DNA from: a bacterium
Lineage (GTDB): Bacteria; Patescibacteriota; Patescibacteriia; Patescibacteriales; GWC2-42-12
Length of the DNA stretch: 45,233 nt
Reading direction: 5' to 3'
Assembly: GCA_030650415.1 (NCBI GenBank)
Contig: JAUSEG010000012.1
Location: 1-45,233, forward strand
In this document: positions 38,225-45,233 of the stretch, one piece after another
Layout: every line of letters starts with the position of its first letter
Numbering within the stretch: the stretch's first letter is position 1
Program-made: the position numbers and the translations under genes
Notes under the pieces: generated by a model
Told to the model about the DNA's origin: nothing
What the model saw: the letters and a program-made list of their open reading frames with translations, nothing else
The model's database searches: none

Positions 38225-40627
38225 ATGCCAGAAAACAAATTCATTAAATTTTTCGAAGAAACCACTATTAAGGATGTGCCGTTAGTCGGAGGAAAAAACG
38301 CCTCTCTCGGCGAAATGTATAAAAACCTGGCCGGCCAGGGCATAAAAGTGCCGAACGGCTTCGCCACCACTTCGGCCGCCTATAACTACCTTCTGGAACA
38401 AACCGATTTAAAAGCCGGCATTAAAAAAATCTTGGACGGTTTAAACACGCGGAACGTTACCGATCTGGGCAAGCGCGGCGCGGCCGTTAGAAAATTAATT
38501 ATCGCTACCGAATTCCCCGATGATCTGAAGCAAGCCATTTTAGAAAGCTACAAAAAATTATCCGAATTTTATAAAACTAAAAATCTGCATGTCGCGGTTA
38601 GATCGAGCGCCACGGCCGAAGATCTACCCGACGCATCGTTTGCTGGCCAGCAGGAAACCTTTTTAAATGTTTCGGGCGAAGCCGAACTGCTCTTAATGGT
38701 AAAAAAATGCCTCGCTTCCTTATTTACTAACCGCGCCATCTCCTACCGCGTAGACAAAGGCTTTGATCATTTTCAAATCGCTTTGTCCGTGGGCGTGCAG
38801 AAAATGATCCGTTCCGATTTAGCCGCCTCGGGCGTAACCTTTACCATTGACACCGAGTCGGGCTTTAGCAACGTAGTCCTCGTCAGTTCTATTTACGGCT
38901 TGGGCGAAAATATCGTCCAGGGTAAAGTTGATCCGGACGAATTCTATGTTTTTAAACCCACTAAAACCATCATTTCTCGCTCTTTAAGCAAAAAAAATAT
39001 TAAAATGATTTACAGTTCTAATCCCAAGCGTCCGGTTAAGGATGTAAAAGTGCCATTAAGCGATCAACGCAAGCAATCTATCACCGACGCGCAAGTTCTG
39101 AAACTGGCCGATTGGGCCATGCAGATTGAAAAGCATTATGGCCGAGCCATGGATATAGAATGGGCTTTGGACGGCCGAGATAACGAACTATATATTATCC
39201 AGGCCAGACCGGAAACTATCCATAGCGTTCGTGATTACAGCGTGATTGAAGAATATGTTTTAGAAAAAAAATCTTTACCCCATAAAGGAACTTCACGGGG
39301 CAAAATTATTTCTACCGGCCGAAGCGTGGGCAATCGCATCGGCGCCGGAACCGCCAATCGAATTATGGACATATCCAGTATCGCGAAATTCAAACCAGGC
39401 GAAGTTCTGGTTACCGATATGACCGATCCGGACTGGGAGCCGATTATGAAAATCGCCTCGGCTATCGTGACCGACAAGGGCGGACGCACCTGCCACGCGG
39501 CCATCGTTTCCAGGGAGCTGGGCATTCCTTGCGTCGTCGGTACGGGTGATGTTTCTAGAAAAGTTAAAACCGGCCAAGCCGTAACCGTTAGTTGCGCCGA
39601 GGGCGACATGGGCTTCGTTTACGAGGGCAAGCTGCCGTTTAAAATCAATCAGACCAGCATTAAAAATCTGGCCAAACCGAAGACTAAGATCATGATGAAT
39701 ATCGGTTCGCCGGATATTGCCTTCTTATCGTCCTTTATTCCTAATGATGGCGTGGGGCTGGCGCGCGAAGAATTTATTATTAATGATCAGATAAAAATTC
39801 ATCCTCTGGCGCTCATAAATTATCCGAAGTCAAAGGACAAAAAAGCCAAAAAGAAAATTGACGAGTTAACCGCCGGCTATAAGGACAAAAAACAGTATTA
39901 TATTGATAAGCTGGCGCAAGGCATGGCCATAATTTCCGCCGCCTTTTATCCTAAGGATGTAATTATCAGATTTTCCGATTTTAAAACCAACGAATACGCG
40001 AACCTAATCGGCGGCGCCGAGTATGAGCCGGTTGAATCCAACCCGATGATCGGCTGGCGCGGCGCTTCGCGCTATTACACGCCGGAATTTAAGCCGGCCT
40101 TTGAACTGGAGTGCTTGGCTATAAAAAAAGTCCGGAATGAGATGAAGCTGACCAATCTAAAAGCCATGGTGCCGTTCTGCCGTACCATTAAAGAAGCCGA
40201 GCAGGTGATAAAAATTATTGCCGACAACGGCTTAAAGCAAGGTGAAAACGGCTTTGAATTATATTGCATGGTGGAAATACCGTCCAACGTCATTCTGGCC
40301 GAAGAATTCGCTAAACTCTACGATGGCTTTTCCATCGGCTCTAACGACCTAACCCAACTAACGCTCGGCGTTGACCGCGACAGCTCGCTGGTCAGCAAAG
40401 TCTATGATGAAAACAATTTGGCGATAAAGAAATTAATTAAGCTCGCCATTAAAGTCGCCAAACAAACCGGCACGAAGATCGGCATCTGCGGCCAAGCCCC
40501 GTCCGATTTCCCCGAATTCGCCCAATTCCTGGTGGAATGCGGCATAGACAGCATTTCCCTAAACCCGGACACGGTTATAAAAACCACTCTAGCCATACTG
40601 GAAACGGAAAAGAAGCTGGGCAAATAA
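38225..40627 (+). CDS. ppsA: Phosphoenolpyruvate synthase
   Basis: An 800-residue enzyme that makes PEP from pyruvate and ATP; in anaerobic fermenters it may run toward pyruvate. The N-terminal ATP-grasp part starts VPLVGGKNASLGEMYKNL and includes VAVRSSATAEDLPDASFAGQ. The swivelling phosphohistidine domain has GGRTCHAAIVSRELGIPC, with H424 as the phosphorylated residue. The C-terminal PEP-binding barrel has FSIGSNDLTQLTLGVDRDS and GICGQAPSD. Length and motif order fit PpsA rather than pyruvate phosphate dikinase. The gene precedes lgt by 7 bp on the same strand. Its start follows a dispersed repeat and shows no clear Shine-Dalgarno. Confidence 0.95.
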   Translation: MPENKFIKFFEETTIKDVPLVGGKNASLGEMYKNLAGQGIKVPNGFATTSAAYNYLLEQTDLKAGIKKILDGLNTRNVTDLGKRGAAVRKLIIATEFPDDLKQAILESYKKLSEFYKTKNLHVAVRSSATAEDLPDASFAGQQETFLNVSGEAELLLMVKKCLASLFTNRAISYRVDKGFDHFQIALSVGVQKMIRSDLAASGVTFTIDTESGFSNVVLVSSIYGLGENIVQGKVDPDEFYVFKPTKTIISRSLSKKNIKMIYSSNPKRPVKDVKVPLSDQRKQSITDAQVLKLADWAMQIEKHYGRAMDIEWALDGRDNELYIIQARPETIHSVRDYSVIEEYVLEKKSLPHKGTSRGKIISTGRSVGNRIGAGTANRIMDISSIAKFKPGEVLVTDMTDPDWEPIMKIASAIVTDKGGRTCHAAIVSRELGIPCVVGTGDVSRKVKTGQAVTVSCAEGDMGFVYEGKLPFKINQTSIKNLAKPKTKIMMNIGSPDIAFLSSFIPNDGVGLAREEFIINDQIKIHPLALINYPKSKDKKAKKKIDELTAGYKDKKQYYIDKLAQGMAIISAAFYPKDVIIRFSDFKTNEYANLIGGAEYEPVESNPMIGWRGASRYYTPEFKPAFELECLAIKKVRNEMKLTNLKAMVPFCRTIKEAEQVIKIIADNGLKQGENGFELYCMVEIPSNVILAEEFAKLYDGFSIGSNDLTQLTLGVDRDSSLVSKVYDENNLAIKKLIKLAIKVAKQTGTKIGICGQAPSDFPEFAQFLVECGIDSISLNPDTVIKTTLAILETEKKLGK

Positions 40628-40634
40628 AGAAAAT

Positions 40635-41492
40635 ATGTTTCTGTTTAATTTTCTCCATACCTTTAACCCCTCTCCAATCTTAATTTCTCTCGGACCAATT
40701 CATGTCTATTGGTATGGTTTTTTTATTGTCTTAGGAGTATTAGCCGCCTTGACCGTGACCATACGCTTGGCCAAATTTTATCAAATCAAAACTGACACCA
40801 TCATTGACTTGGCTCTCTGGCTGGTTGTCGGCGGCATCATGGGCGCTAGAATTTACGACATTTTCTTGGAATGGCCGTACTTCTCCGCCCACCCTCTGGA
40901 TATCTTAAAAATCTGGCAAGGCGGTTTAGCGATTCATGGCGCGATTATCGGGGGATTGATCGCGCTCTGGCTGTTCGTCAAAAAATACTCCGCCCAGGTA
41001 AATTTCTGGCAGCTGGCGGCCATCTTCGCTACCGTCTTGCCCTTGGCCCAGGCCATTGGCCGCTGGGGAAATTATTTTAATCAGGAACTCTTCGGCTATC
41101 CGACTAATCTGCCCTGGGGCATACCCATAGATATGACTCACCGACCTTGGCAGTATCTTAATTCCGAATATTTCCACCCGGCGTTTTTATATGAGTCACT
41201 TGGCAATTTACTAATATTTTTAATTTTACTATCACTGCAAATTTGGCTTATAAAGAAATCAAGGAGTCTTGGGTTGCGAGCTATGAGCTACGAGCTATGC
41301 GTTGTGAGTTACGCGATTTTTTATTCTTTGCTCCGCTTTTCCATGGAATTTATTAGAATTGACCCTACCCCGGTTATCTTGGGCTGGCGCCTGCCACAGC
41401 TAGCCAGTTTCATAATTATCATCGCCTGCCTAATTTATTTAGGGCTAAAATTCGGCCGCCAGAACAAGAATAACCCAGCTCTTGAAAAATAA
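40635..41492 (+). CDS. lgt: Prolipoprotein diacylglyceryl transferase
   Basis: A 285-residue polytopic membrane enzyme that attaches diacylglycerol to lipoprotein signal cysteines. Hallmarks are IHVYWYGFFIVLGVLAAL, GGLAIHGAIIGG (97-108) and the signature GRWGNYFNQELFG (142-154) with its essential arginine. A late loop (LGLRAMSYELCVVSYA) is encoded by a GAGCTATGAGCTACGAG-type tandem repeat, so this loop is probably repeat-derived. It starts 7 bp after ppsA, and the two are likely co-transcribed. The presence of lgt implies that the cell makes lipoproteins. Confidence 0.95.
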   Translation: MFLFNFLHTFNPSPILISLGPIHVYWYGFFIVLGVLAALTVTIRLAKFYQIKTDTIIDLALWLVVGGIMGARIYDIFLEWPYFSAHPLDILKIWQGGLAIHGAIIGGLIALWLFVKKYSAQVNFWQLAAIFATVLPLAQAIGRWGNYFNQELFGYPTNLPWGIPIDMTHRPWQYLNSEYFHPAFLYESLGNLLIFLILLSLQIWLIKKSRSLGLRAMSYELCVVSYAIFYSLLRFSMEFIRIDPTPVILGWRLPQLASFIIIIACLIYLGLKFGRQNKNNPALEK

Positions 41493-41512
41493 ACAACGCC
41501 GTGCTAATATAA

Positions 41513-41542
41513 TTGAGACTTAGACAAATCACATCATATTAA
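41513..41542 (+). promoter_or_regulatory. Possible promoter of rpsT
   Basis: TTGAGA (41513-41518), an 18-bp spacer and TATTAA (41537-41542). The leader contains the hairpin TCCCGTT/AACGGGA (41553-41568). Leader structures of S20 genes can mediate autoregulation in other bacteria; here that is only a possibility. Confidence 0.45.
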
Positions 41543-41600
41543 AAATTATTTATCCCGTTTCAACGGGACAAAATTTAAAAATTAAAAATTTTATTTATCT

Positions 41601-41870
41601 ATGCCTAATTCAAAGTCAGCGGAAAAAAATCTGTGTAAATCAATCAAACATCGCCAAGCCAATGCCAAAATTGAAAATAATCTAAAAGATTTAATCAAAA
41701 AGGGCCGTAAATTAATTGAAGCTAAGGACGGTCAAGCTAAAGATTTGGTGGCTAAAATTTTAGTGGCGATCGATAAAGCGGCGCAAAAAGGCGTCATCAA
41801 AAAAAATACGCGCGACCGCAAGAAATCAAGACTGCAAAAAAAATTCAACCAAGCTTTTAAAAAAGCTTAA
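41601..41870 (+). CDS. rpsT: 30S ribosomal protein S20
   Basis: An 89-residue, strongly basic helical-bundle protein (MPNSKSAEKNLCKSIKHRQA; then KGVIKKNTRDRKKSRLQKKF; ends NQAFKKA). It binds 16S rRNA early in small-subunit assembly. Length and N-terminus match S20. It has its own promoter-like sequence and a strong terminator, so it is probably monocistronic, as in many bacteria. Confidence 0.95.
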   Translation: MPNSKSAEKNLCKSIKHRQANAKIENNLKDLIKKGRKLIEAKDGQAKDLVAKILVAIDKAAQKGVIKKNTRDRKKSRLQKKFNQAFKKA

Positions 41871-41955
41871 TAACAAAAAACTGTAATCATATTTAGTATA
41901 ATATTAAATATATTACAATTTCTTGTAAGCCGCTCTTTAAATAAACGTTTAATAC

Positions 41956-41979
41956 AAAAACCCCTAAACAGGGGTTTTT
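41956..41979 (+). terminator. Intrinsic terminator of rpsT
   Basis: AAAAACCCCT (41956-41965) and AGGGGTTTTT (41970-41979) form a perfect 10-bp stem with an AAAC loop, and the right arm supplies the T-run. It is bidirectional in form and lies 86 bp after the stop. Confidence 0.9.
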
Positions 41980-41992
41980 GTGTATTGTCTAC

Positions 41993-42149
41993 TGTCATTG
42001 CGAGAAATATAATTTACATTTGTCATTCCCGCGCAGGCGGGAATCCAGAAACGGGGTTTTTACTGTTCACTCCTGGATTCCCGCCTGCGCGGGAATGACA
42101 GAGGAGAAAATTTGCTTCCCCCGGCTCAAGGCCGGAGTCGCAATGACAA
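41993..42149. repeat. Composite dispersed repeat with a perfect 28-bp inner inverted repeat
   Basis: Outer arms TGTCATTGCGAG (41993-42004) and GTCGCAATGACAA (42137-42149) enclose perfect 28-bp arms at 42021-42048 and 42073-42100 (TGTCATTCCCGCGCAGGCGG and on). A CCGGCTCAAGGCCGG hairpin sits at the right. It fills the gap between rpsT and holA. Confidence 0.9.
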
Positions 42150-42158
42150 TTAACCAAT

Positions 42159-43214
42159 TTACATCCTCGCTATCAGCATATTAAGCCCAGTTAGATAATC
42201 ACGCTGACCGGATTTAGCCAAGTAATCAATTTCCGTTAGTTGGCTAAAAATCTTTTTTAAAACCGGCAAGCTGAAATTCCTCGCCTGTTCCAGGCCCTTT
42301 TGCAGAACAAAGGGGTGCAACTTTATTTGCGTGGAGATTTGGCGAGAACTTAAGCCCGCGTCAAGCGCCTGTCTTAACTGAAGTAGAATTCTGAACTGCC
42401 TGACAAACATATTTAATAAATAAGGACCCTCTAAACCGGCCTCAATCTGCTCATCCAATAATTTAATGGCCAATGGCTTATTTTTAGCGCTAAGCGCGTC
42501 GGTTAAGGCGAAAACATTATCGCTAAAATTGCCGCGCGTTAAATTTTTTACATCCAAAGTTTCAATTTCTAAAATAGATTCAGTTAATCTTCCGGCCTGC
42601 TTAAAACTCAACAATTTATCTATTTCACTGCTGATTTGCCAGCCTGCCTGTCCGGCAGGCAGGCCGTCCGAACCGACCAAGCCAACTAAAGTCGCCGCCG
42701 CCTCGGCGCTAATTTTACCGCCGCGATTAGCGACTTCCTTTTTTACCCAGCTGGCCAGTTCGACATGGCTTAATAAATTAAAATTATAGGTATATTTCTG
42801 CTTAACTAAAAATTTAAACAACTCAGACGATTTTTTGTTTAGCGGCTTGTCCTGGCCGGAAGGATCAATTAAAAATGGCAACAAAAGATTTTTAATCTTT
42901 TTAATCTTAAGATTTGACTCCCAAAAAATAATAATGTTGTCGCTCTGTTCTTTCTCCTTTAAATAATCGTGAAGTTTCTCGAACATTGCCTGATCTTTGC
43001 CGGCAAAAATATCCTCAATAATAATCAGGCGCTTTTTAGAAAGCAGCGAAGAAGCGCCGATGGCGGACGTTATATCGGAAAAATTCGCCTTGGCGCCGGC
43101 GATTGTCTTAAGGCCGCTCCCCAGTTTATCTACTTCTCGGAGATACTTATCCCTTAATTCATTTAATTTTAAACGGCTTCTGAAATTGTCTTCACCGTAA
43201 AGAAAAACGATCAT
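42159..43214 (-). CDS. holA: DNA polymerase III delta subunit
   Basis: A 351-residue clamp-loader subunit. The N-terminal AAA+-like domain begins MIVFLYGEDNFRSRLKLNEL and includes LSKKRLIIIEDIF. Domain III ends with LRQFRILLQLRQAL-like helices (MFVRQFRILLQLRQALDAGL) and HPFVLQKGLEQARNFSLPVL. It opens the sliding clamp for the replicative polymerase. Residues ~185-193 (GLPAGQAGW) come from a GCCTGCCTG/CAGGCAGGC palindrome at 42642-42664, inserted in frame between two helices of domain II. It is divergent from the LysW-like gene with a 68-bp gap. Confidence 0.88.
   Translation of the reverse strand: MIVFLYGEDNFRSRLKLNELRDKYLREVDKLGSGLKTIAGAKANFSDITSAIGASSLLSKKRLIIIEDIFAGKDQAMFEKLHDYLKEKEQSDNIIIFWESNLKIKKIKNLLLPFLIDPSGQDKPLNKKSSELFKFLVKQKYTYNFNLLSHVELASWVKKEVANRGGKISAEAAATLVGLVGSDGLPAGQAGWQISSEIDKLLSFKQAGRLTESILEIETLDVKNLTRGNFSDNVFALTDALSAKNKPLAIKLLDEQIEAGLEGPYLLNMFVRQFRILLQLRQALDAGLSSRQISTQIKLHPFVLQKGLEQARNFSLPVLKKIFSQLTEIDYLAKSGQRDYLTGLNMLIARM
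42642..42664. repeat. Palindrome inserted in frame in holA
   Basis: GCCTGCCTG (42642-42650) and CAGGCAGGC (42656-42664) flank TCCGG. It encodes GLPAGQAGW. It is of the same type as the palindromes in ftsK and murD. Confidence 0.85.
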
Positions 43215-43282
43215 ACATGCTTGTTAAATTATTTAAATTTTGCTAATCTGATAGTATAACTATTTAAGCTCAAGTTTCAATT

Positions 43283-43456
43283 ATGCAAACCCACCAATGC
43301 CCGGTCTGCTCAAGCGACATTATCATTGAAGAAGGTTCTGCCGAAAAAGACTTAGTCAGTTGCTTGAACTGCTCGACCGAGCTGGAAATTGTCACTCTGC
43401 ATCCGCTGCTCCTCGAACCTCTGGCAGATTCAGCCGAAGAAAAAATCGATGAATAA
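43283..43456 (+). CDS. LysW-like zinc-ribbon protein
   Basis: A 57-residue acidic protein with a CPVC...CLNC zinc ribbon (C6, C9, C27, C30), then ELEIVTLHPLLLEPLADSAEEKIDE. The layout (zinc ribbon, LE-V-L-PL-LE stretch, acidic C-terminus ending in glutamate) is that of LysW. LysW is the carrier whose terminal glutamate is loaded with an amino-acid intermediate in lysine/arginine synthesis. The canonical EDWGE ending is KIDE here, and no LysX-type ligase or other pathway genes are nearby. It may therefore be a diverged zinc-ribbon protein. It is divergent from holA; a terminator overlapping the murD end follows. Confidence 0.75.
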   Translation: MQTHQCPVCSSDIIIEEGSAEKDLVSCLNCSTELEIVTLHPLLLEPLADSAEEKIDE

Positions 43457-43518
43457 AATTCGTCAGGCTACGGCCAGATCTCGCGTAGCGAGACAAATTT
43501 CAACGCTATAAATCCAAT

Positions 43519-43540
43519 AAAGCCGCGATGGCTTTGTTTT
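43519..43540 (+). terminator. Intrinsic terminator of the LysW-like gene
   Basis: AAAGCC (43519-43524) and GGCTTT (43530-43535) pair around GCGAT, followed by a T-rich run. An upstream TCTCGC/GCGAGA palindrome (near 43478-43492) is a dispersed-repeat type. Confidence 0.7.
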
Positions 43541-44985
43541 TATTTTAAATTAAAAACTTCTTGTTTAAACAAATCGCCTCTTTCTTTGTAATTTTTAAAC
43601 ATACCGAAACTGGCGCAAGCCGTGGATAATAAAACCACCTCGCCAGGCCGTGTTTCAACTCCAGCGGCTTTAACCGCCGCCTTAATGCTATTTACTAATT
43701 TCGTTTTATCTTCTTTAATCCCAACTTTTAACAACTCGGCTTTTATTCTCGGCGTAGCATCGCCGTTTAATAAAATCGCAAGCTTCACGCGTTTTTTAAC
43801 CTCTCCGGCCAACCCTTTAAAATTCGCGCCCTTATCGGCTCCGCCTAAGAGTAAAATTATCGGAGCGGAAAAAGACTTTAAAGCGATGATGGTTGCTTCG
43901 GGTGTAGTCGCAAAACTATCATCATAATATTTTACTCCATTAATCTCGCGCGCCAATTCCAAACGATGGGGCAACCCCTTAAAATTCGCCACCGCTTTTT
44001 TTATATCTGCTTTTTTTATACCGACGATTTTTGCCGCCTCGACGGCCGCCGCAATATTTTCTTTATTATGCTCGCCAAGAAGAGAGGTGTGAATTATTGA
44101 ACCTGCCTGCCGGCAGGCAGGTAATGAATTATGGTTATTAAGCTTACATTTTATTTTTTGTTCGTCAAGCCAAAAACAATTAGCTTTCTGACTTCTTGCG
44201 CTAAAAGTAAATATTTTGCCTTTTAATTCATGATTCATAATTCCTAATTCATAATTCAAAACCGCCTTATCTTCCGGTTTTTGATATTTAACAATATTCA
44301 TCTTAGCCGCCCAATATTTTTCTAACGTTCTATGATAATTCGGATTGTTCGGATCGGCCGGCGCTAAATGCTCCGGATATAGGTTGGTAATTACGGCGAT
44401 TCGAGGGCTAACCGTCATATCTTCAAGCTGAAAAGAGGAGAGCTCTAAAACTACCCAATCATTTTTTTTAATTTTATCAATAAACTCAAACGGCGCTACG
44501 CCGATATTACCGCCCAGCCAGGCTTTTTTACCGGCAGTTTTTAATATTTCATAGATTAAGCTGGCGGTTGTGCCCTTGCCCTTGGTTCCGGTCACGCCGA
44601 TGATATTCTTGCTTGGGCAGAGATCAAAAAATAGCTTCATCGGGCTGGATAATGTTCTGCCCCCTTTAATAAAGACCCGTCTCGTCTTCGGCTTGCCGAG
44701 GTGGAGGGGCAGGGGGGATTTAATTTTCAGCGCTCGTTGCACCCCCGGGCAATCTATCGGCCAGCCCGGGGCGCGAAACAAAATATCAAATTTATCTAAA
44801 TTTTTATTGTAACCACTGCCTAGTTGCCAAAAAACCGGCAATTCATTCTTTGTGCCCGCGCGCGCGTCGCAAACCGTTATCTCACATTTCACTTTATGCT
44901 TTAACAAATATTTAATCAGGGCCGAGTTTTCCAAGCCCAAGCCCAAAATTCCAATTTTTTTGTTATTTAGAGAATTTATGGTCAT
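43540..44985 (-). CDS. murD: UDP-N-acetylmuramoylalanine--D-glutamate ligase
   Basis: A 481-residue Mur ligase that adds D-glutamate to UDP-MurNAc-L-Ala in peptidoglycan synthesis. The Rossmann start KIGILGLGLENSALIKYLL, the ATP loop GTKGKGTT (133-140), the Mg site region VVLELSSFQLED, the central-domain motif LLGEHNKENIAAAVEAA, and the C-terminal domain LPHRLELAREINGVKYYDDS are all present. Three repeat-derived inserts are translated: KSPLPLHLGKPKTRRVFIKG (90-109), NYELGIMNHEL in the central domain, and LPACRQAG from the 20-bp palindrome at 44102-44121. This is one of the most repeat-invaded genes in the window. The enzyme nevertheless keeps its catalytic blocks. Confidence 0.93.
   Translation of the reverse strand: MTINSLNNKKIGILGLGLENSALIKYLLKHKVKCEITVCDARAGTKNELPVFWQLGSGYNKNLDKFDILFRAPGWPIDCPGVQRALKIKSPLPLHLGKPKTRRVFIKGGRTLSSPMKLFFDLCPSKNIIGVTGTKGKGTTASLIYEILKTAGKKAWLGGNIGVAPFEFIDKIKKNDWVVLELSSFQLEDMTVSPRIAVITNLYPEHLAPADPNNPNYHRTLEKYWAAKMNIVKYQKPEDKAVLNYELGIMNHELKGKIFTFSARSQKANCFWLDEQKIKCKLNNHNSLPACRQAGSIIHTSLLGEHNKENIAAAVEAAKIVGIKKADIKKAVANFKGLPHRLELAREINGVKYYDDSFATTPEATIIALKSFSAPIILLLGGADKGANFKGLAGEVKKRVKLAILLNGDATPRIKAELLKVGIKEDKTKLVNSIKAAVKAAGVETRPGEVVLLSTACASFGMFKNYKERGDLFKQEVFNLK
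44102..44121. repeat. Perfect 20-bp palindrome inserted in frame in murD
   Basis: CCTGCCTGCCGGCAGGCAGG is fully self-complementary and encodes LPACRQAG in a loop of the MurD central domain. Confidence 0.9.
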
Positions 44986-45016
44986 ATCAGGTAGTGATTA
45001 CCATTAACTATTGTTT

Positions 45017-45087
45017 TATCATTCCCGCGAAGACGGTAATCCAAAAATTTTAATAGTAACGGATTCCCGCCTTCGCGGGAATGACAA
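45017..45087. repeat. Dispersed inverted repeat upstream of murD
   Basis: The left arm 45017-45042 (ATCATTCCCGCGAAGACGG and on) and right arm 45061-45086 (GGATTCCCGCCTTCGCGGGA, then ATGACA) are near-perfect reverse complements. It is the TGTCATTCCCGC family without the outer TTGTCATTGCGAG arms. Confidence 0.8.
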
Positions 45088-45100
45088 ATAGTAGGGTTAT

Positions 45101-45233
45101 TCTTAATTCTTAATTCTTAATTCTTAATTCTTAATTCTTAATTCTTAATTCTTAATTCTTAATTCTTAATTCTTAATTCTTAATTCTTAATTCTTAATTC
45201 TTAATTCTTAATTCTTAATTCTTAATTCTTAAT
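45101..45233. repeat. 7-bp tandem repeat (TCTTAAT) x19, running off the window
   Basis: Nineteen uninterrupted, identical copies of TCTTAAT cover 45101-45233 and reach the window edge, so the true array is longer or the contig ends here. No other perfect microsatellite of this length occurs in the window. Confidence 0.95.

Noticed and set aside
38225..40627. Pyruvate phosphate dikinase instead of PEP synthase
   Set aside because: The length (800 residues), domain order and TCHAAIVSRELGIP motif fit PpsA; the insert regions typical of the ~870-residue dikinase are missing.

Overview
The window reads as a chromosomal segment of a Candidate Phyla Radiation bacterium (Patescibacteria, most likely the Parcubacteria group). 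This is inferred from gene content and style. Genes are short and AT-rich. The DNA is littered with palindromic repeats related to TGTCATTGCGAG and TGTCATTCCCGC, and with GCCTGCC/GGCAGGC palindromes that read as 'LPAxxQAG'-like peptides inside proteins. GyrA carries an intein, and pyr, his and acyl-carrier genes stand alone. TGA is used as a stop (for example at 10759-10761), which argues against the recoded Gracilibacteria/Absconditabacteria lineages.

Region 1 (1 to about 12.2 kb) is an accessory island. It opens with a DDE transposase and a small DUF1508 (YegP-type) gene that is easily missed. A replicon-like block follows: two paralogous small proteins flank about 0.7 kb of DNA packed with very large hairpins and interleaved inverted repeats, next to a short lambda-O-like winged-helix gene. 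Next comes an unrecognised 247-residue protein, divergent from a 721-residue fusion of an archaeo-eukaryotic-type primase domain and a superfamily II helicase (TOTE-type). A 3.2-kb segment bounded by two 88%-identical 100-bp direct repeats holds a secreted or membrane protein, an AbiE toxin-antitoxin pair and a HicBA pair. Both pairs have the same promoter layout, which predicts leaderless mRNAs. A histidine-phosphatase-like protein, a UPF0314 membrane protein and a DUF5701 protein close the island.

Region 2 (12.4-29.4 kb) is mostly housekeeping. It holds uvrB without its C-terminal UVR domain, an isolated hisI-like gene beside a YerC/TrpR-like regulator, uvrC (interrupted by repeats and lacking its HhH tail), a ferredoxin, gyrA with an HNH intein, an MBL hydrolase, a 1009-residue coiled-coil protein, an XRE regulator and ftsK with an acidic tail.

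Region 3 (29.4-45.2 kb) holds an orphan acyl carrier protein, a membrane-anchored methyltransferase, a GNAT acetyltransferase and a 956-residue surface protein (HhH, DUF4215, three lamin-tail-like domains, PKD, two OB-like domains). It continues with pyrH, a small membrane protein with a near-consensus promoter, a pyrF-pyrE operon with a possible leader peptide, tRNA-Leu(UAG), a duplicated structured 60-bp repeat, a Tic20/DUF4870 membrane protein, ppsA-lgt, rpsT, holA, a LysW-like zinc-ribbon protein and murD. The last 133 bp are a perfect 7-bp tandem repeat running off the edge.

Novelty candidates are the hairpin-rich replicon-like block (1.7-3.5 kb), the primase-helicase with its divergent partner, the repeat-bounded toxin-antitoxin cassette, and the in-frame domestication of palindromic repeats inside essential proteins.
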